A model generated the notes under the pieces. The model made no database searches. It was not told where the DNA came from and saw only the letters and a list, made by a program, of their open reading frames with translations. Made by a program: the position numbers and the translations under genes. 64,000 bases of DNA from Pelotalea chapellei (GTDB taxonomy: Bacteria; Desulfobacterota; Desulfuromonadia; Geobacterales; Pseudopelobacteraceae): the NCBI RefSeq assembly GCF_018531195.1, contig NZ_JAHDYS010000003.1, forward strand, positions 186,001 to 250,000, read 5' to 3'. Below are positions 18,201-25,233 of this stretch, piece after piece; the first letter of the stretch is position 1; each line of letters opens with the position of its first letter.

Positions 18201-18326
18201 GAAATCTACTTTGGGAAGATCGTTGACCGGCAGCAATCTATAGGCAAAGACTCCAAAGATCATGATCGCCAACATCACCAGGCTGGTCATGATTGGCCGT
18301 CGTATAAAAAGCTCGGAGAGATTCAT
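15210..18326 (-). CDS. RND-family multidrug efflux permease (MdtB/MdtC/AcrB-like)
   Basis: Inner-membrane proton-driven pump of a tripartite efflux system; 1038 residues is full length. Seen: N-terminal helix FIRRPIMTSLVMLAIMIFGV, two large periplasmic loops, twelve expected helices, and the proton-relay Asp pair in GFVVDDAIVMLENI (about 405-406). The PLP..DFPTI.V and PGA.PE motifs match the hydrophobe/multidrug RND class rather than the heavy-metal class. The substrate cannot be read from the sequence. Its start overlaps the adaptor stop by 4 bases. No outer-membrane TolC-like gene lies next to it. Confidence 0.93.
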   Translation of the reverse strand: MNLSELFIRRPIMTSLVMLAIMIFGVFAYRLLPVNDLPKVDFPTIQVRADLPGANPETMASAVATPLERQFSTIAGLDSMNSTNGQGISIIVLKFNLDKSIDSAAQDVQSAISKAARQLPQDMPSPPSYQKVNPADQPVLYLTLSSPTLPLSQVNEFADTIISPRISMINGVAQVLVFGSQKYAVRVQLDPKALTSRKIGMDEVAAALDKGNVNLPTGGLQGDKQAFTILASGQLYNAEAFKSLIIAWRGGAPVRLQDVATVVDSVENDKVAAWYNTKGGSTRAIVMAIQRQPGTNTIEVVDSIKKEIPGFRSQLPGSVQLNILFDRTETIRESVADVKFTLVLTICLVILVIFLFLRNLSATVIPSLALPLSIIGTFAVMYGLDFSVNNITLMALTLSVGFVVDDAIVMLENIVRHMEHGESPMQAALRGSKEIGFTILSMTISLVAVFIPVLFMGGMLGRMLHEFAVTITFAILISGVVSLTLTPMLCSRFLRPPAEQKHGSLYNFMERFFNGMLHLYERSLSKVLRFRRATVVLTLVMTLVTIWLFRVMPLGLLPSDDIGAINATTEGAQGISFEELKRQQQKLVDIVLQEPNVEAFMSSVGATGSRVGGNSGSMFIKLKPRHERTLNADQIIQKLRTKVMAVPGIMMFMQNPPPIRLEATTSKAPYQFVLQSPDTEELYRQAGAFEMKLRGMPLLQDVTSDLQMKNPQITLDIDRNRAASLGISVDQIENTLYSAYGTRQATTIYSPTNQYKVVMELEPRYQSDPAALGLLYVRSTSGQLVPLSSLGTLKNSLGPLSVNHLGQITAVTISFSLKPDVPLGNAVAAIEKEAASLPAAITTGFQGTAQVYQASTKGLALLLIIAIFVIYIVLGILYESYIHPITILSGLPSAGFGALLTLLLFGKDLNLYSFVGIIMLVGIVKKNAIMMIDFALEAQRNEGKTPLDAIYEGCLVRFRPIMMTTMAALMGTLPIAIGFGAGADARRSLGLAVVGGLLVSQLLTLYITPVVYYYMDRFQAWVTIKWKKTAAVRESADE

Positions 18327-19486
18327 TTTCGACCCGATCCCGTGCCCTCAGTTGCTGCCTTACCAGAACCTGGTCCCTGGTCACCGGTACCAGCCTTTAC
18401 GACCTGAACCTTGCCTCCAGGCACTACGCGCATCTGGCCGTCAACCACAACCTGCTCACCCGAACGTAGTCCCTTCTCAATAACTGTCATGCCCTGGGAA
18501 ACGGGACCGGTTTCAACCGGCCTGAGCTCAGCTGTTGCATCAGGCTTGACCACAAACACGAATTGACCTTTCTGGCCGGTTTGCACTGCTTGGCTGGGAA
18601 CCACCACGGCATTGTTTCGCATGGCAAGGATCATCGACAGATTGACAAACTGTCCGGGCCAAAGCTGCTTGCGTCGGTTTTCAAATGACGCCTTGAGTCT
18701 GATAGTGCCGGTGGCTGAATCGACAGAATTGTCTATGAACGTAATAGTACCCTGCTCTCGAACACCGCTGTTCCCAGGCACTTCAGCCTCTATCGCAATC
18801 CTTCCTGCAGCCATATGCCGCTGTACTTCGGGGAAGTCTTTTTCCGGGATGGTAAATGTTGCATTGATGGGGACCAGCTTGTTAATGGTTACGAGCACAG
18901 TTTCATTTGCTTTTACTACGTTGCCGCGATCCACGGCCAGTACTCCGAGACGTCCGCTGATGGGTGCCTTAATGGTGCAGTAATTGAGCATCTCTCGAGC
19001 ACTATCGACTGCGGCCTGGTCGGCAGCAACGTCAGCGGCAGCAGAATCGGCTTTGGTGCGGTAGCCTTCTGCCTGTTCATGCGTGACGATCCCCTCTTTA
19101 ACAAGTTGCGAATATCGCTCGTAATCTTTGCGCGCATTTGCAGTTATGACACGATCTCGAGCCAGGTTGGCCTCGGCTTTGCGAACAGCTGCCTGGTAAT
19201 TTCTCGGATCAAGCTGAAAGAGAAGTGCTCCTTTCTGCACATCCTGCCCCTCGCGAAAAGCTACCATAGTCAATTCCCCGCTGATCTGGGTCCTGATTGC
19301 GATGCTTTCAGATGCTTCCATGGTACCAATTGCCTTTAGCTGTATCGGTACATTCTGTTGGGACGATGAAGCTACAACAACCAATGCGGCTGGCCGCCCC
19401 TTTGGCAATTCCTGTTTTTTGGCAGAACAGGCCGAAAGCATTACTGCCAGACCAAAAACCACAACTGAAAGATTCTTGAATTTCAT
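18323..19486 (-). CDS. RND efflux periplasmic adaptor (membrane fusion) lipoprotein
   Basis: Links the RND permease to an outer-membrane channel. The ATG at 19486 (MKFKNLSVVVFG) is chosen over an upstream TTG; GGAG lies about 10 bases before it. Lipobox MLSAC near residue 19. The lipoyl/barrel-sandwich halves (TQISGELTMVAFREGQDVQKGALLFQLD..., IKAPISGRLG) flank a coiled hairpin (about 85-150, AEANLARDRVITANARKDYER). A beta-barrel and a membrane-proximal domain follow. The Gly/Ser/Lys-rich tail after VQVVKAGTG is probably disordered. First gene of the pair; a 380-base gap with no clear promoter lies upstream. Confidence 0.92.
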   Translation of the reverse strand: MKFKNLSVVVFGLAVMLSACSAKKQELPKGRPAALVVVASSSQQNVPIQLKAIGTMEASESIAIRTQISGELTMVAFREGQDVQKGALLFQLDPRNYQAAVRKAEANLARDRVITANARKDYERYSQLVKEGIVTHEQAEGYRTKADSAAADVAADQAAVDSAREMLNYCTIKAPISGRLGVLAVDRGNVVKANETVLVTINKLVPINATFTIPEKDFPEVQRHMAAGRIAIEAEVPGNSGVREQGTITFIDNSVDSATGTIRLKASFENRRKQLWPGQFVNLSMILAMRNNAVVVPSQAVQTGQKGQFVFVVKPDATAELRPVETGPVSQGMTVIEKGLRSGEQVVVDGQMRVVPGGKVQVVKAGTGDQGPGSGKAATEGTGSGRK

Positions 19487-19504
19487 ATTAAAAATTCTCC
19501 ACAA

Positions 19505-19869
19505 AGTACTTCATCGGAATTTGCGTATATTAAATCCTTAGCAAATGTAAAATCCAGTATTAATCAACTACTACTAAAGAAAATAATTCTTAGGAACCGA
19601 TTGGAAACTTCAAAATTCTGATACGTACAAAAAGGAGATCGTCCAACGAACTGAGAATGGCAGGCGTCAGAAATACTCATGGCCTATAGTTAGTGCGGCA
19701 TGAGACAAAAACTAAAACCTTGTGGAGATCGCGGATACCCGGGATACTGCTGAACAATTACTGTACTGCTTATGGGAGCAACCGGAACTGGTAAGGAAGC
19801 TTATTGCTATTCTCACACGCGAACTACCATCACAAAGAACACCGGCAGACAAACTAACGTCTTGAATAA
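19505..19869. other. Gene-free stretch between adaptor gene and SHC remnant
   Basis: No intact gene. A 48-codon open stretch at 19719-19865 reads ADTRDTAEQLLYCLWEQPEL... and looks protein-like, but it lacks a start and is bounded by stops; it may be another gene remnant. No convincing promoter for the leftward efflux pair was found. Confidence 0.5.
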
Positions 19870-20412
19870 TCCCAGAAGGAGCAGGAACAGTTTGACGGCT
19901 GGTTCGGACGCTGGGGTGTCAATTACATCTACGGCACATGGTCGGTGCTTTCAGGGTTGCACCAGGCCGGTGAGAATATGGATGCCCCCTATGTAAGAAA
20001 AGCGGTGGAGTGGCTGATCAGTTGCCAGAACAGCGACGGCGGCTGGGGGGAAACCTGCGCCAGCTATGATGACACATCCCTGGCCGGAAGCGGCGCCAGC
20101 ACAGCTTCACAGACATCATGGGCGCTAATGGCTCTGATGGCAACCGGTGAGTGGCGTAACAGCGCCGTCAGGAACGGTGTGCGATACCTGACGGAAAGCT
20201 ACTGCAATGGCTGGGACGAGAAGCACTTTACCGGCACCGGTTTCCCGCGGGTATTCTACCTGCGCTACCACGGTTACAGCCTTTTCTTCCCGGTCTGGGC
20301 GCTAGCGATCTATTCCAGGTACCTAAACGGCAAGGCTACAGTTCAGGAAAATGTACGAGAAAAACAGTTCTGTAGGATGCTGGATTGGATAAAAGACACC
20401 CGAAACGCGTAA
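19870..20412 (+). pseudogene. C-terminal remnant of squalene-hopene cyclase
   Basis: Only the last ~180 residues of an enzyme that is normally 640-740 residues long, which cyclises squalene to hopanoids. Seen: DGWFGRWGVNYIYGTW, the QW repeat QNSDGGWGETCASYDD, TASQTSWALMALMA, and the C-terminal FPRVFYLRYHGYS. The catalytic DxDD half and all N-terminal QW motifs are missing. A stop (19867-19869) closes the frame upstream. The later ATG at 19945 would give a 155-residue protein with no ribosome site, so I call a pseudogene. The surviving part has no frameshift, which suggests a fairly recent deletion. Confidence 0.85.
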
Positions 20413-20508
20413 CCTGCATTTTATGCAACTGCAGCCTCAATTGACTCCCATCGTTCTTCGTGCTAGTTTGTAAGAAAATTTGGTTAGCAAATAACAGGAA
20501 TCATTACC

Positions 20509-20616
20509 ATGTCATCGAACATTCTCTTTAAATCCAAGCTTAAAACCTGCCTGATGGAAATCGTGCCGGCTCGTCATGATGCACAGATTTCGCCTGTGCC
20601 GGAGGGAGATGCTTAG
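20509..20616 (+). CDS. Possible 35-residue ORF
   Basis: ATG at 20509 with a weak AGGA 10 bases upstream gives MSSNILFKSKLKTC...EGDA and stops before a strong terminator (20641). Not recognised. It could be a true small gene or a chance frame; the terminator placed 25 bases later is the only support. Confidence 0.25.
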   Translation: MSSNILFKSKLKTCLMEIVPARHDAQISPVPEGDA

Positions 20617-20640
20617 TTCTTTTTAGATCAAGTCAATCAA

Positions 20641-20676
20641 AAACCCCACCGGCCCAAAGCCGGTGGGGTTTTTTTT
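20641..20676 (+). terminator. Strong terminator upstream of rnk
   Basis: 13-bp stem AAACCCCACCGGC / GCCGGTGGGGTTT with a 5-nt loop, followed by a run of eight T. It closes the unit holding the cyclase remnant and the small ORF. Confidence 0.9.
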
Positions 20677-20706
20677 GAGCCAATAAAAAAAATGCGAGGT
20701 AATACC

Positions 20707-21135
20707 ATGAAAAAACAAAACAACAGCAGGCAGATTTTTATTACAGATTTCGATTTAGAGCGACTGGAGTATCTTATTGAGGATACGAAGCGCAGATCAT
20801 CTCGTGACGGCAAATACCTGGAAGAACTTGAACAGGAACTTGTCAAAGCAGAAGTGGTAACTCCTGCCGGCATCCCGCCAGATGTAATCACCATGAATTC
20901 TCGTGTTTGTCTTCAGGATATGGACTCAGGAGAAAATTTGGTCTATACGCTTGTTTTTCCGGGTGATGCCGACTTTGATAGTGGCAAAATTTCGGTACTT
21001 GCCCCGATAGGGACAGCCCTGATAGGCTACCGCGCCGGAGACCAGATCACGTGGCATGTGCCTGGTGGAATAAAAAAATTGAAAGTGAAAAACATCCTCT
21101 ACCAACCGGAAGCTGCCGGTGATTTCCATCTGTAG
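20707..21135 (+). CDS. rnk: Rnk-like GreA/GreB-family regulator
   Basis: 142 residues. Rnk binds RNA polymerase near the secondary channel and was first described as a regulator of nucleoside diphosphate kinase. Seen: a short N-terminal helical pair (FDLERLEYLIEDTKRR...LEELEQELVKAEVV), then the FKBP-like GreA C-terminal domain with PDVITMNSRV, APIGTALIGYRAGDQI and the family's typical end YQPEAAGDFHL. GAGGT seven bases before the ATG at 20707 supports this start rather than the upstream ATG at 20692. It lacks the long coiled-coil of GreA, as Rnk does. Confidence 0.87.
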   Translation: MKKQNNSRQIFITDFDLERLEYLIEDTKRRSSRDGKYLEELEQELVKAEVVTPAGIPPDVITMNSRVCLQDMDSGENLVYTLVFPGDADFDSGKISVLAPIGTALIGYRAGDQITWHVPGGIKKLKVKNILYQPEAAGDFHL

Positions 21136-21296
21136 CCACTGCAACGGGAAAAAACTTTACACATAGAAGCTACCTGACACTCAATAGCCTGCGTTTATTG
21201 GATTGCCAGGTAAGCACCAAATGACAGTAGCTTTTCTTACCCCCAAAGACCACTGGATTCATCCATACCAGAATAGACTCAAAAGACATCAAATAA

Positions 21297-21368
21297 AAAA
21301 AGCCCCTTATTTCAAGGGGCTTAGTACTTCTTTACATCTTGTTGGATTATTTGTTGGCGAAGCCGGGA
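21297..21368. repeat. Degenerate copy of the tRNA-Leu terminator/3'-end region (possible left att site)
   Basis: The order here, an AAGCCCC-type hairpin (21300-21322), then TACTTCTTT...TTGGATTATTT, then TTGG-CGAAGCCGG, repeats that at 27540-27613 (AAGCCCC hairpin, TACTGCTTT...CTGGATTTT, TGGTGCCCGAAGCCGG). The shared 9-mer CGAAGCCGG is the 3' end of the tRNA gene. On the minus strand the hairpin is followed by seven T, so it can terminate leftward transcription. I read it as the old flank and attachment half-site of an element inserted at tRNA-Leu; identity is only moderate. Confidence 0.45.
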
Positions 21369-21491
21369 TAATACTGATTGCATAAACACTTGTTAAACCG
21401 AGTTTTTTAATGACAAAAAAAATACTCAACCTCCAAAGATACCCCTAAAAATTATTTCTTAGCTTAAAAACAATGGCGGCAGTTACAAAAA

Positions 21492-21523
21492 AAGCCAGGT
21501 TCCCGTCACGGGTTCCCGGCCTT
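21492..21523 (-). terminator. Probable leftward terminator after the 81-residue ORF
   Basis: AAGCCAGGTTCCCG / CGGGTTCCCGGCCTT forms an imperfect stem. Read leftward it ends in a run of seven T. It lies 22 bases beyond the stop of the minus-strand gene. Confidence 0.6.
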
Positions 21524-21544
21524 GTTGCATTATCTGGAGTGGCT

Positions 21545-21790
21545 TTACAAAGCCCGCAGGGGGATCACTTTGCATCCAGTGTCCATCAATCGTCTGGTGG
21601 CGTTCTCTATCTCAGTCTGACACTCCCTGATAGTTTCAGAGGCCTTGGCAATTGTTTGCAACAACTCCTCCCTACTCAATCTGTTGAACGCAGGGATATC
21701 CCTATCAGCTCCAGACAGCTTTACCATGAGTTCGTCATTGTTCAGCAGATCCTCCATGGTTCCAGTGTAAACCTCCTGTGCGCACTTCAT
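21545..21790 (-). CDS. Hypothetical protein, 81 residues
   Basis: Not recognised. The start at 21790 (MKCAQEVYTG) is chosen because AAGGAG lies eight bases before it; an upstream in-frame ATG (21823) would put that ribosome site inside the gene. The sequence is mostly helical and charged (SREELLQTIAKASETIRECQTEIENATRRL), with a possible coiled coil in the second half. It has its own terminator and stands alone near the left edge of the proposed element. Confidence 0.6.
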   Translation of the reverse strand: MKCAQEVYTGTMEDLLNNDELMVKLSGADRDIPAFNRLSREELLQTIAKASETIRECQTEIENATRRLMDTGCKVIPLRAL

Positions 21791-21823
21791 AGCATGATCT
21801 CCTTTCCGTTTTGGTGCTAACAT

Positions 21824-22587
21824 CTGTTAGCATGCCCGGAAACGACTGCATAAAAATACCCCCTGTCAAGCAACTTTTTCCTTTATTTTCAATGACTTAT
21901 ATATCTTGAGTGGCATTGAAACCCATCTTGGATGATACCTGTATGCGGTGGCCGGCAAGACGTTGATATTCATGCTTTCGGCGTCTGCTGCCCTGTCGAT
22001 ACCATAGCGGCTCAGTCCTCCAATCTACCACCCAAGGTGGCGCGGTTGACATCCATCATTGGTGCCATCAGATGCTAACACCAAATACCGGTCTGCTGTC
22101 AGACTGTCACAAGGCAGATCTGCCTGGATCTAACACCGGGCGGCAAGGGAGAGACCTGTCTTTCATCTCAACGCTTTAGCTTACCATAATTGCAGTACCC
22201 CCACCCCCCTACCCTATGACCCTCTGCCTGCCGCGGCGCCCAACCTGAATGGGACTCCCCCCCTCGCAAATCCGCCCCATTTTCAGAAGTTGCCGGATTG
22301 ACAATTTTTATGTCGTTATTCAAAAACAGGACAAGTTACCTAAAATTTAAAAGATTTGATAATTAAAATTGACACAACTTCATGGATTGATAGTATGTCC
22401 TCGCGTTAAATTTCTCTTCCTGGAGTCGCTTCAGATTACAGACCCGCTGGAGATGCTTAAGATAGCCAAGGGAGAGGCACTGGCAGAGGAACTGGAGGGG
22501 GATTCTACAGCCTAGATGGAGTGCCAACTGTAGCTGGCCACACAGTATAGCCGAAACAAAGATGATTAATAACTCACCGGAGGAAAG
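21824..22587. other. Long gene-free stretch with possible remnant
   Basis: No intact gene in 760 bases. Near 22415-22515 an open frame reads FLESLQITDPLEMLKIAKGE... and ends in a stop; it looks protein-like but has no good start, so it may be the 3' end of a lost gene. A C-rich stretch lies at 22195-22270 and an AT-rich stretch at 22290-22380, just before the lipoprotein leader. Confidence 0.45.
22369..22396 (+). promoter_or_regulatory. Candidate sigma-70-type promoter for the lipoprotein gene
   Basis: TTGACA (22369-22374), 16-bp spacer, TAGTAT (22391-22396), at the end of an AT-rich stretch and 190 bases before the lipoprotein start. The -10 box is weak and the leader is long, so this is tentative. 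Confidence 0.3.
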
Positions 22588-23139
22588 ATGAAAAAGATTT
22601 GTGTTGTGCTGGCTCTCATTGCAGCTGCTTGTTGTAGCGGCTGTAGTACCGCGTCAAATGCGGATTCCGTAGACACCACAGCCAAAGTTCTGGCGTCGAA
22701 TGTGGCGATTGATAATACTAAAACCAGGCTGTCATCTACCAGTTTGCAATCAATGGTTGAAGAACTTGCGCCGGCATTGTCGCCATCAACCTTGGTCGGC
22801 ACTTGGGATGTGACCAACTATCCTGAGAATGTCACTGGCAAGGTCACTTTTAACAATGACGGTACTTTTACTGTTATATCAGGTGCATTTAGAGTTGCAT
22901 GCCCGGTTGATGGCCTATTTACCGGTACTTGGAGAATAATTGAAGGTTCACTCATAGAAGTTATCCCTGATTTGTCCGGAATAATACAACTAAACCCTGC
23001 TGTACCCGGTGGGGGAACTGCATTCCGAAACAGTGGAGGTGTAGTTGGTGATTATTACCCTTTGCCACTCTTGTTTACCAAATCAAAAATTATCTTAAAA
23101 GGGCTCAACGCTGTATCTGTTCTAAAACCAACGCAATAA
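22588..23139 (+). CDS. Hypothetical lipoprotein
   Basis: GGAGG six bases before the ATG supports the start. The signal peptide MKKICVVLALIAAACC... is followed by the lipobox region AAACCSGC, so lipidation is likely on one of these cysteines. The mature part has a low-complexity stretch (about 25-65), then TLVGTWDVTNYPENVTGKVTF and FTGTWRIIEGS. These resemble lipocalin-like beta-barrel strands, but the match is too weak for an assignment. It is transcribed opposite to the phage-type genes of the element and could be cargo. Confidence 0.65.
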   Translation: MKKICVVLALIAAACCSGCSTASNADSVDTTAKVLASNVAIDNTKTRLSSTSLQSMVEELAPALSPSTLVGTWDVTNYPENVTGKVTFNNDGTFTVISGAFRVACPVDGLFTGTWRIIEGSLIEVIPDLSGIIQLNPAVPGGGTAFRNSGGVVGDYYPLPLLFTKSKIILKGLNAVSVLKPTQ

Positions 23140-23254
23140 CTCAGCACCGAGGACACAAATTATATCGCCCATATGGCCCCTATATACATACGGTACAGAT
23201 TCCCTAGGGAAATAAGATTCTAATAGGTAGTGTGTTAAGGGGTAGAAAAAGAAA

Positions 23255-23277
23255 GGGGGGAGACGGTCGCTCCCCCC
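23255..23277 (-). terminator. Terminator of the leftward element operon
   Basis: 8-bp GGGGGGAG / CTCCCCCC stem with a 7-nt loop, followed on the minus strand by TTTCTTTTTC. It lies seven bases beyond the last minus-strand gene (23284). Confidence 0.85.
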
Positions 23278-23283
23278 AGTTAT

Positions 23284-23562
23284 CTACTCTTTTTCAAAAA
23301 TTTTGGAGATGATAGGTGCCAGTTGTTCCCAAACATCAAAGTCAGCAATAAACCCCTTGGTGGTAGGTTTAGCATCTTCCCCGGTCCCCCTGAATTTGCG
23401 AAGGTCTAGGTAGGGGATACCCCTAAAAAGCTTCCGAATTAGCCTTACCTCCTCGTTTCCGTTCTCTGCCACAAAAAGCACCTGTTCTCCATCCCGATCC
23501 GTCGGCAAAAGATCACCGTCCGGAAGCCGGAAATATCGTATCCCGTTCTTTTCAATGTGCAT
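23284..23562 (-). CDS. Hypothetical protein, possibly PC4/p15-like
   Basis: 92 residues. GGAGG seven bases before the ATG supports the start, and it overlaps the gene before it by 11 bases. A basic N-terminal part (MHIEKNGIRYFRLPDGD) is followed by YLDLRKFRG...KPTTKGFIADFDVWEQL. That order recalls the ssDNA-binding PC4/p15 coactivator fold (strand, K-rich turn, then a helix with W..L), which occurs in phages. The match is by eye and uncertain. Last gene of the minus-strand operon of the element. Confidence 0.55.
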   Translation of the reverse strand: MHIEKNGIRYFRLPDGDLLPTDRDGEQVLFVAENGNEEVRLIRKLFRGIPYLDLRKFRGTGEDAKPTTKGFIADFDVWEQLAPIISKIFEKE

Positions 23563-24139
23563 GCTTACCTCCCTGTATTTTGCATTCCTGAAAGGTTTCA
23601 GGAACAGTCAGTTTGCCATCTGCCGTCACAATCTCCCCAGCCTGGAGCATTCCACCAATCAGCTTTTCCAAGCGGTCCCGTCCGATCTGTCGAAACTCCT
23701 CTGATAGTTCATCTCGCCTTGCAAAGACACCGTGCTTGCCGGTCCGGTAAAATGCTTGCCCCTGCCTGTTGGCATTCCTGAAAGTTTCCAGTAATGGCTT
23801 TGTATCATCCGGTAGTGATGCCGCCGGCCTTCCGGTTCTTCTGGCCCCGGCCTTGGGTCGTTCCTGATATTGTGGTGCCTGATTTTCAGTAACGATGCCC
23901 AACGCCATTGCTACAGCTCTGAACTCGTCCCTGGTAAATGACCGCCTGTTGAGTCTGATGATCCCCTCGCCCTGTTCTTTGCAGGTCAGTGGTGGCACAG
24001 CCCCAGTTTTCAGGAAATAGGCAATATCCTCTTTGGGCGCGTCCATTAATTCAGCACCGCTCCATAGTGGGGTCTTTTCCCTCTTAGGGATTGCCAGTCG
24101 GCGTAGCTCAGTCAGTTTCATGCCTTTGTAGTCTGTCAT
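23552..24139 (-). CDS. Hypothetical protein of the element, 195 residues
   Basis: Not recognised. The start at 24139 is backed by GGAG eight bases upstream. The N-terminal part is charged and helical (MKLTELRRLAIPKREKTP). A middle part has SFTRDEFRAVAMALGIV, and a basic linker (QERPKAGARRTGRPAAS) separates it from a C-terminal helical region (DELSEEFRQIGRDRLEKLIGG). The basic linker suggests nucleic-acid contact, but no motif proves this. It overlaps the downstream 92-residue gene. Confidence 0.6.
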   Translation of the reverse strand: MTDYKGMKLTELRRLAIPKREKTPLWSGAELMDAPKEDIAYFLKTGAVPPLTCKEQGEGIIRLNRRSFTRDEFRAVAMALGIVTENQAPQYQERPKAGARRTGRPAASLPDDTKPLLETFRNANRQGQAFYRTGKHGVFARRDELSEEFRQIGRDRLEKLIGGMLQAGEIVTADGKLTVPETFQECKIQGGKHAH

Positions 24140-24198
24140 GCGTCACGCTCCGCGTTATTCTATGTTCTGGGATGTCCTGTGCATGCGCTCCCAGCAAT

Positions 24199-24441
24199 TT
24201 ATATGTCCTCCCCCTCATCCTTCCCTTCATCCTTACTATTCCACTGGCTAAAAGCCATCAGCGGGCAAGTGGGAATCGTGCATGGTCTGGAGTCGTTACC
24301 GCCTACACACTCGAAGCACTTGGCGCGGATTGCCTGACGGCGTGTCAGGGTTTTGCCCTCCAGGTGCTTGATGTACTCCTGGCGGCCTGCCTTCTTCGGC
24401 ATCGTTTGGGCCTGTTTGATAAGGTGGTCAGTTCTGGTCAT
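24199..24441 (-). CDS. Small phage-type protein with Cys-rich zinc-binding-like motif
   Basis: 80 residues from the ATG at 24441, which has AAGGA eight bases upstream; an in-frame ATG at 24459 is also possible. Residues ~40-62 contain RRQAIRAKCFECVGGN and CTIPTCPLMAFSQW. This CxxC...C....CP pattern is common in small uncharacterised phage and prophage proteins and probably binds zinc. The tail is acidic (KDEGKDEGED). It overlaps the 57-residue gene before it by 14 bases. Confidence 0.65.
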   Translation of the reverse strand: MTRTDHLIKQAQTMPKKAGRQEYIKHLEGKTLTRRQAIRAKCFECVGGNDSRPCTIPTCPLMAFSQWNSKDEGKDEGEDI

Positions 24442-24601
24442 GATGTGGTTCCTTTTCATTGTCGGAGAGGGGGATGAGTTCCGGTTGGTACCAACCGCTC
24501 ATGTCGGTTGTGGTGGTAGCGGCCTTTTTTGCCCGCTGCTCTTGGCGTTTGCCCCAGCGGTTGAGGCTGTTTCTGATTCTGGTGTGGTAGTCGGTGGGCA
24601 T
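24428..24601 (-). CDS. Small element protein, 57 residues
   Basis: ATG at 24601 with AAGGG nine bases upstream and stop at 24428. Reads MPTDYHTRIRNSLNRWGKRQ..., basic at the N-terminus and acidic at the end (LSDNEKEPHHDQN). Not recognised. The tight overlap with the following gene and its place in the operon favour a real gene over chance. Confidence 0.55.
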   Translation of the reverse strand: MPTDYHTRIRNSLNRWGKRQEQRAKKAATTTTDMSGWYQPELIPLSDNEKEPHHDQN

Positions 24602-24690
24602 GGGAGGACCCTTTATTAACTAATTACCTATGATTCCTACTTACAAACAGAAGAGAAAATAGGATATGAGATGATATAAGAAGAGATAGT

Positions 24691-24730
24691 CGGCATGCCG
24701 TGGCATACCGTGGCATACCGTCGCATTACC
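24691..24730. repeat. 10-bp tandem repeat (iteron-like)
   Basis: Four adjoining 10-bp units: CGGCATGCCG, TGGCATACCG, TGGCATACCG, TCGCATTACC. The middle two are identical and the outer two degenerate. They begin right at the stop of the DUF1376-like gene, in a 124-base gap between genes. Possible replication iterons or a protein-binding array; function not shown. Confidence 0.6.
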
Positions 24731-25118
24731 CCCCTGAATCCAGCATGCTTTCTGCATTCTCCCCATCTGGATGCCATCGCTTAATGGCTTTGCTCCTTTG
24801 TGTCTGGCATTTGCTATCAGCAATACGGTATTCTCTCTCGAGTCTGTTGTTGTAAAGGCGACGCATCTGGGTATCCACCCGTAACAGTTTTACACGTTCA
24901 AGCTCGTTCCGATGTTCTAGCCAAACTTCCATATCTAAATTGAGGTATAGGCAAATTTCTTCATCATCATCAGCAAGTTGCGTTTCATGTCCTTGGTGCC
25001 ACATCAAGAAGACAAGCTGGCACCATGTCCCGCGGACCTCTCCCGGCAGGCGGTTGAAACGTGGATCTGCAAAAAAATCTCCGGGGTAACATGCAAAGTG
25101 TGGTAGGGGTTTTTTCAT
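24726..25118 (-). CDS. DUF1376-like phage replication-associated protein
   Basis: 130 residues. The N-terminal FACYPGDFFADPRFNRLPGEVRG...LVFLMWHQG...LADDDEEI matches the DUF1376/YdaU pattern (YPGDFL.D....S.E.RG.Y...L...W..G..L.DD), found in phage replication modules next to helicase loaders. The C-terminal half is basic (LYNNRLEREYRIADSKCQTQRSKAIKRW), a likely DNA-contacting part. An AGG-rich leader precedes the ATG. Its stop codon lies inside the 10-bp tandem repeat. Confidence 0.7.
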   Translation of the reverse strand: MKKPLPHFACYPGDFFADPRFNRLPGEVRGTWCQLVFLMWHQGHETQLADDDEEICLYLNLDMEVWLEHRNELERVKLLRVDTQMRRLYNNRLEREYRIADSKCQTQRSKAIKRWHPDGENAESMLDSGG

Positions 25119-25233
25119 AGCCTAGTTCCTTTTGGCAAAATATGCGTTCCTGGCTTAATGCAGGGAAAACGAGTGGAACGTCCCGCCTTATCAGCTCCGG
25201 TTGCAAGCCGGCGCCTATCCCTGCAAGCTGTGG

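Noticed and set aside
19772-19996. 74-residue ORF before the cyclase remnant
   Set aside because: Out of frame with the cyclase remnant it overlaps, no ribosome site, and no recognisable features.
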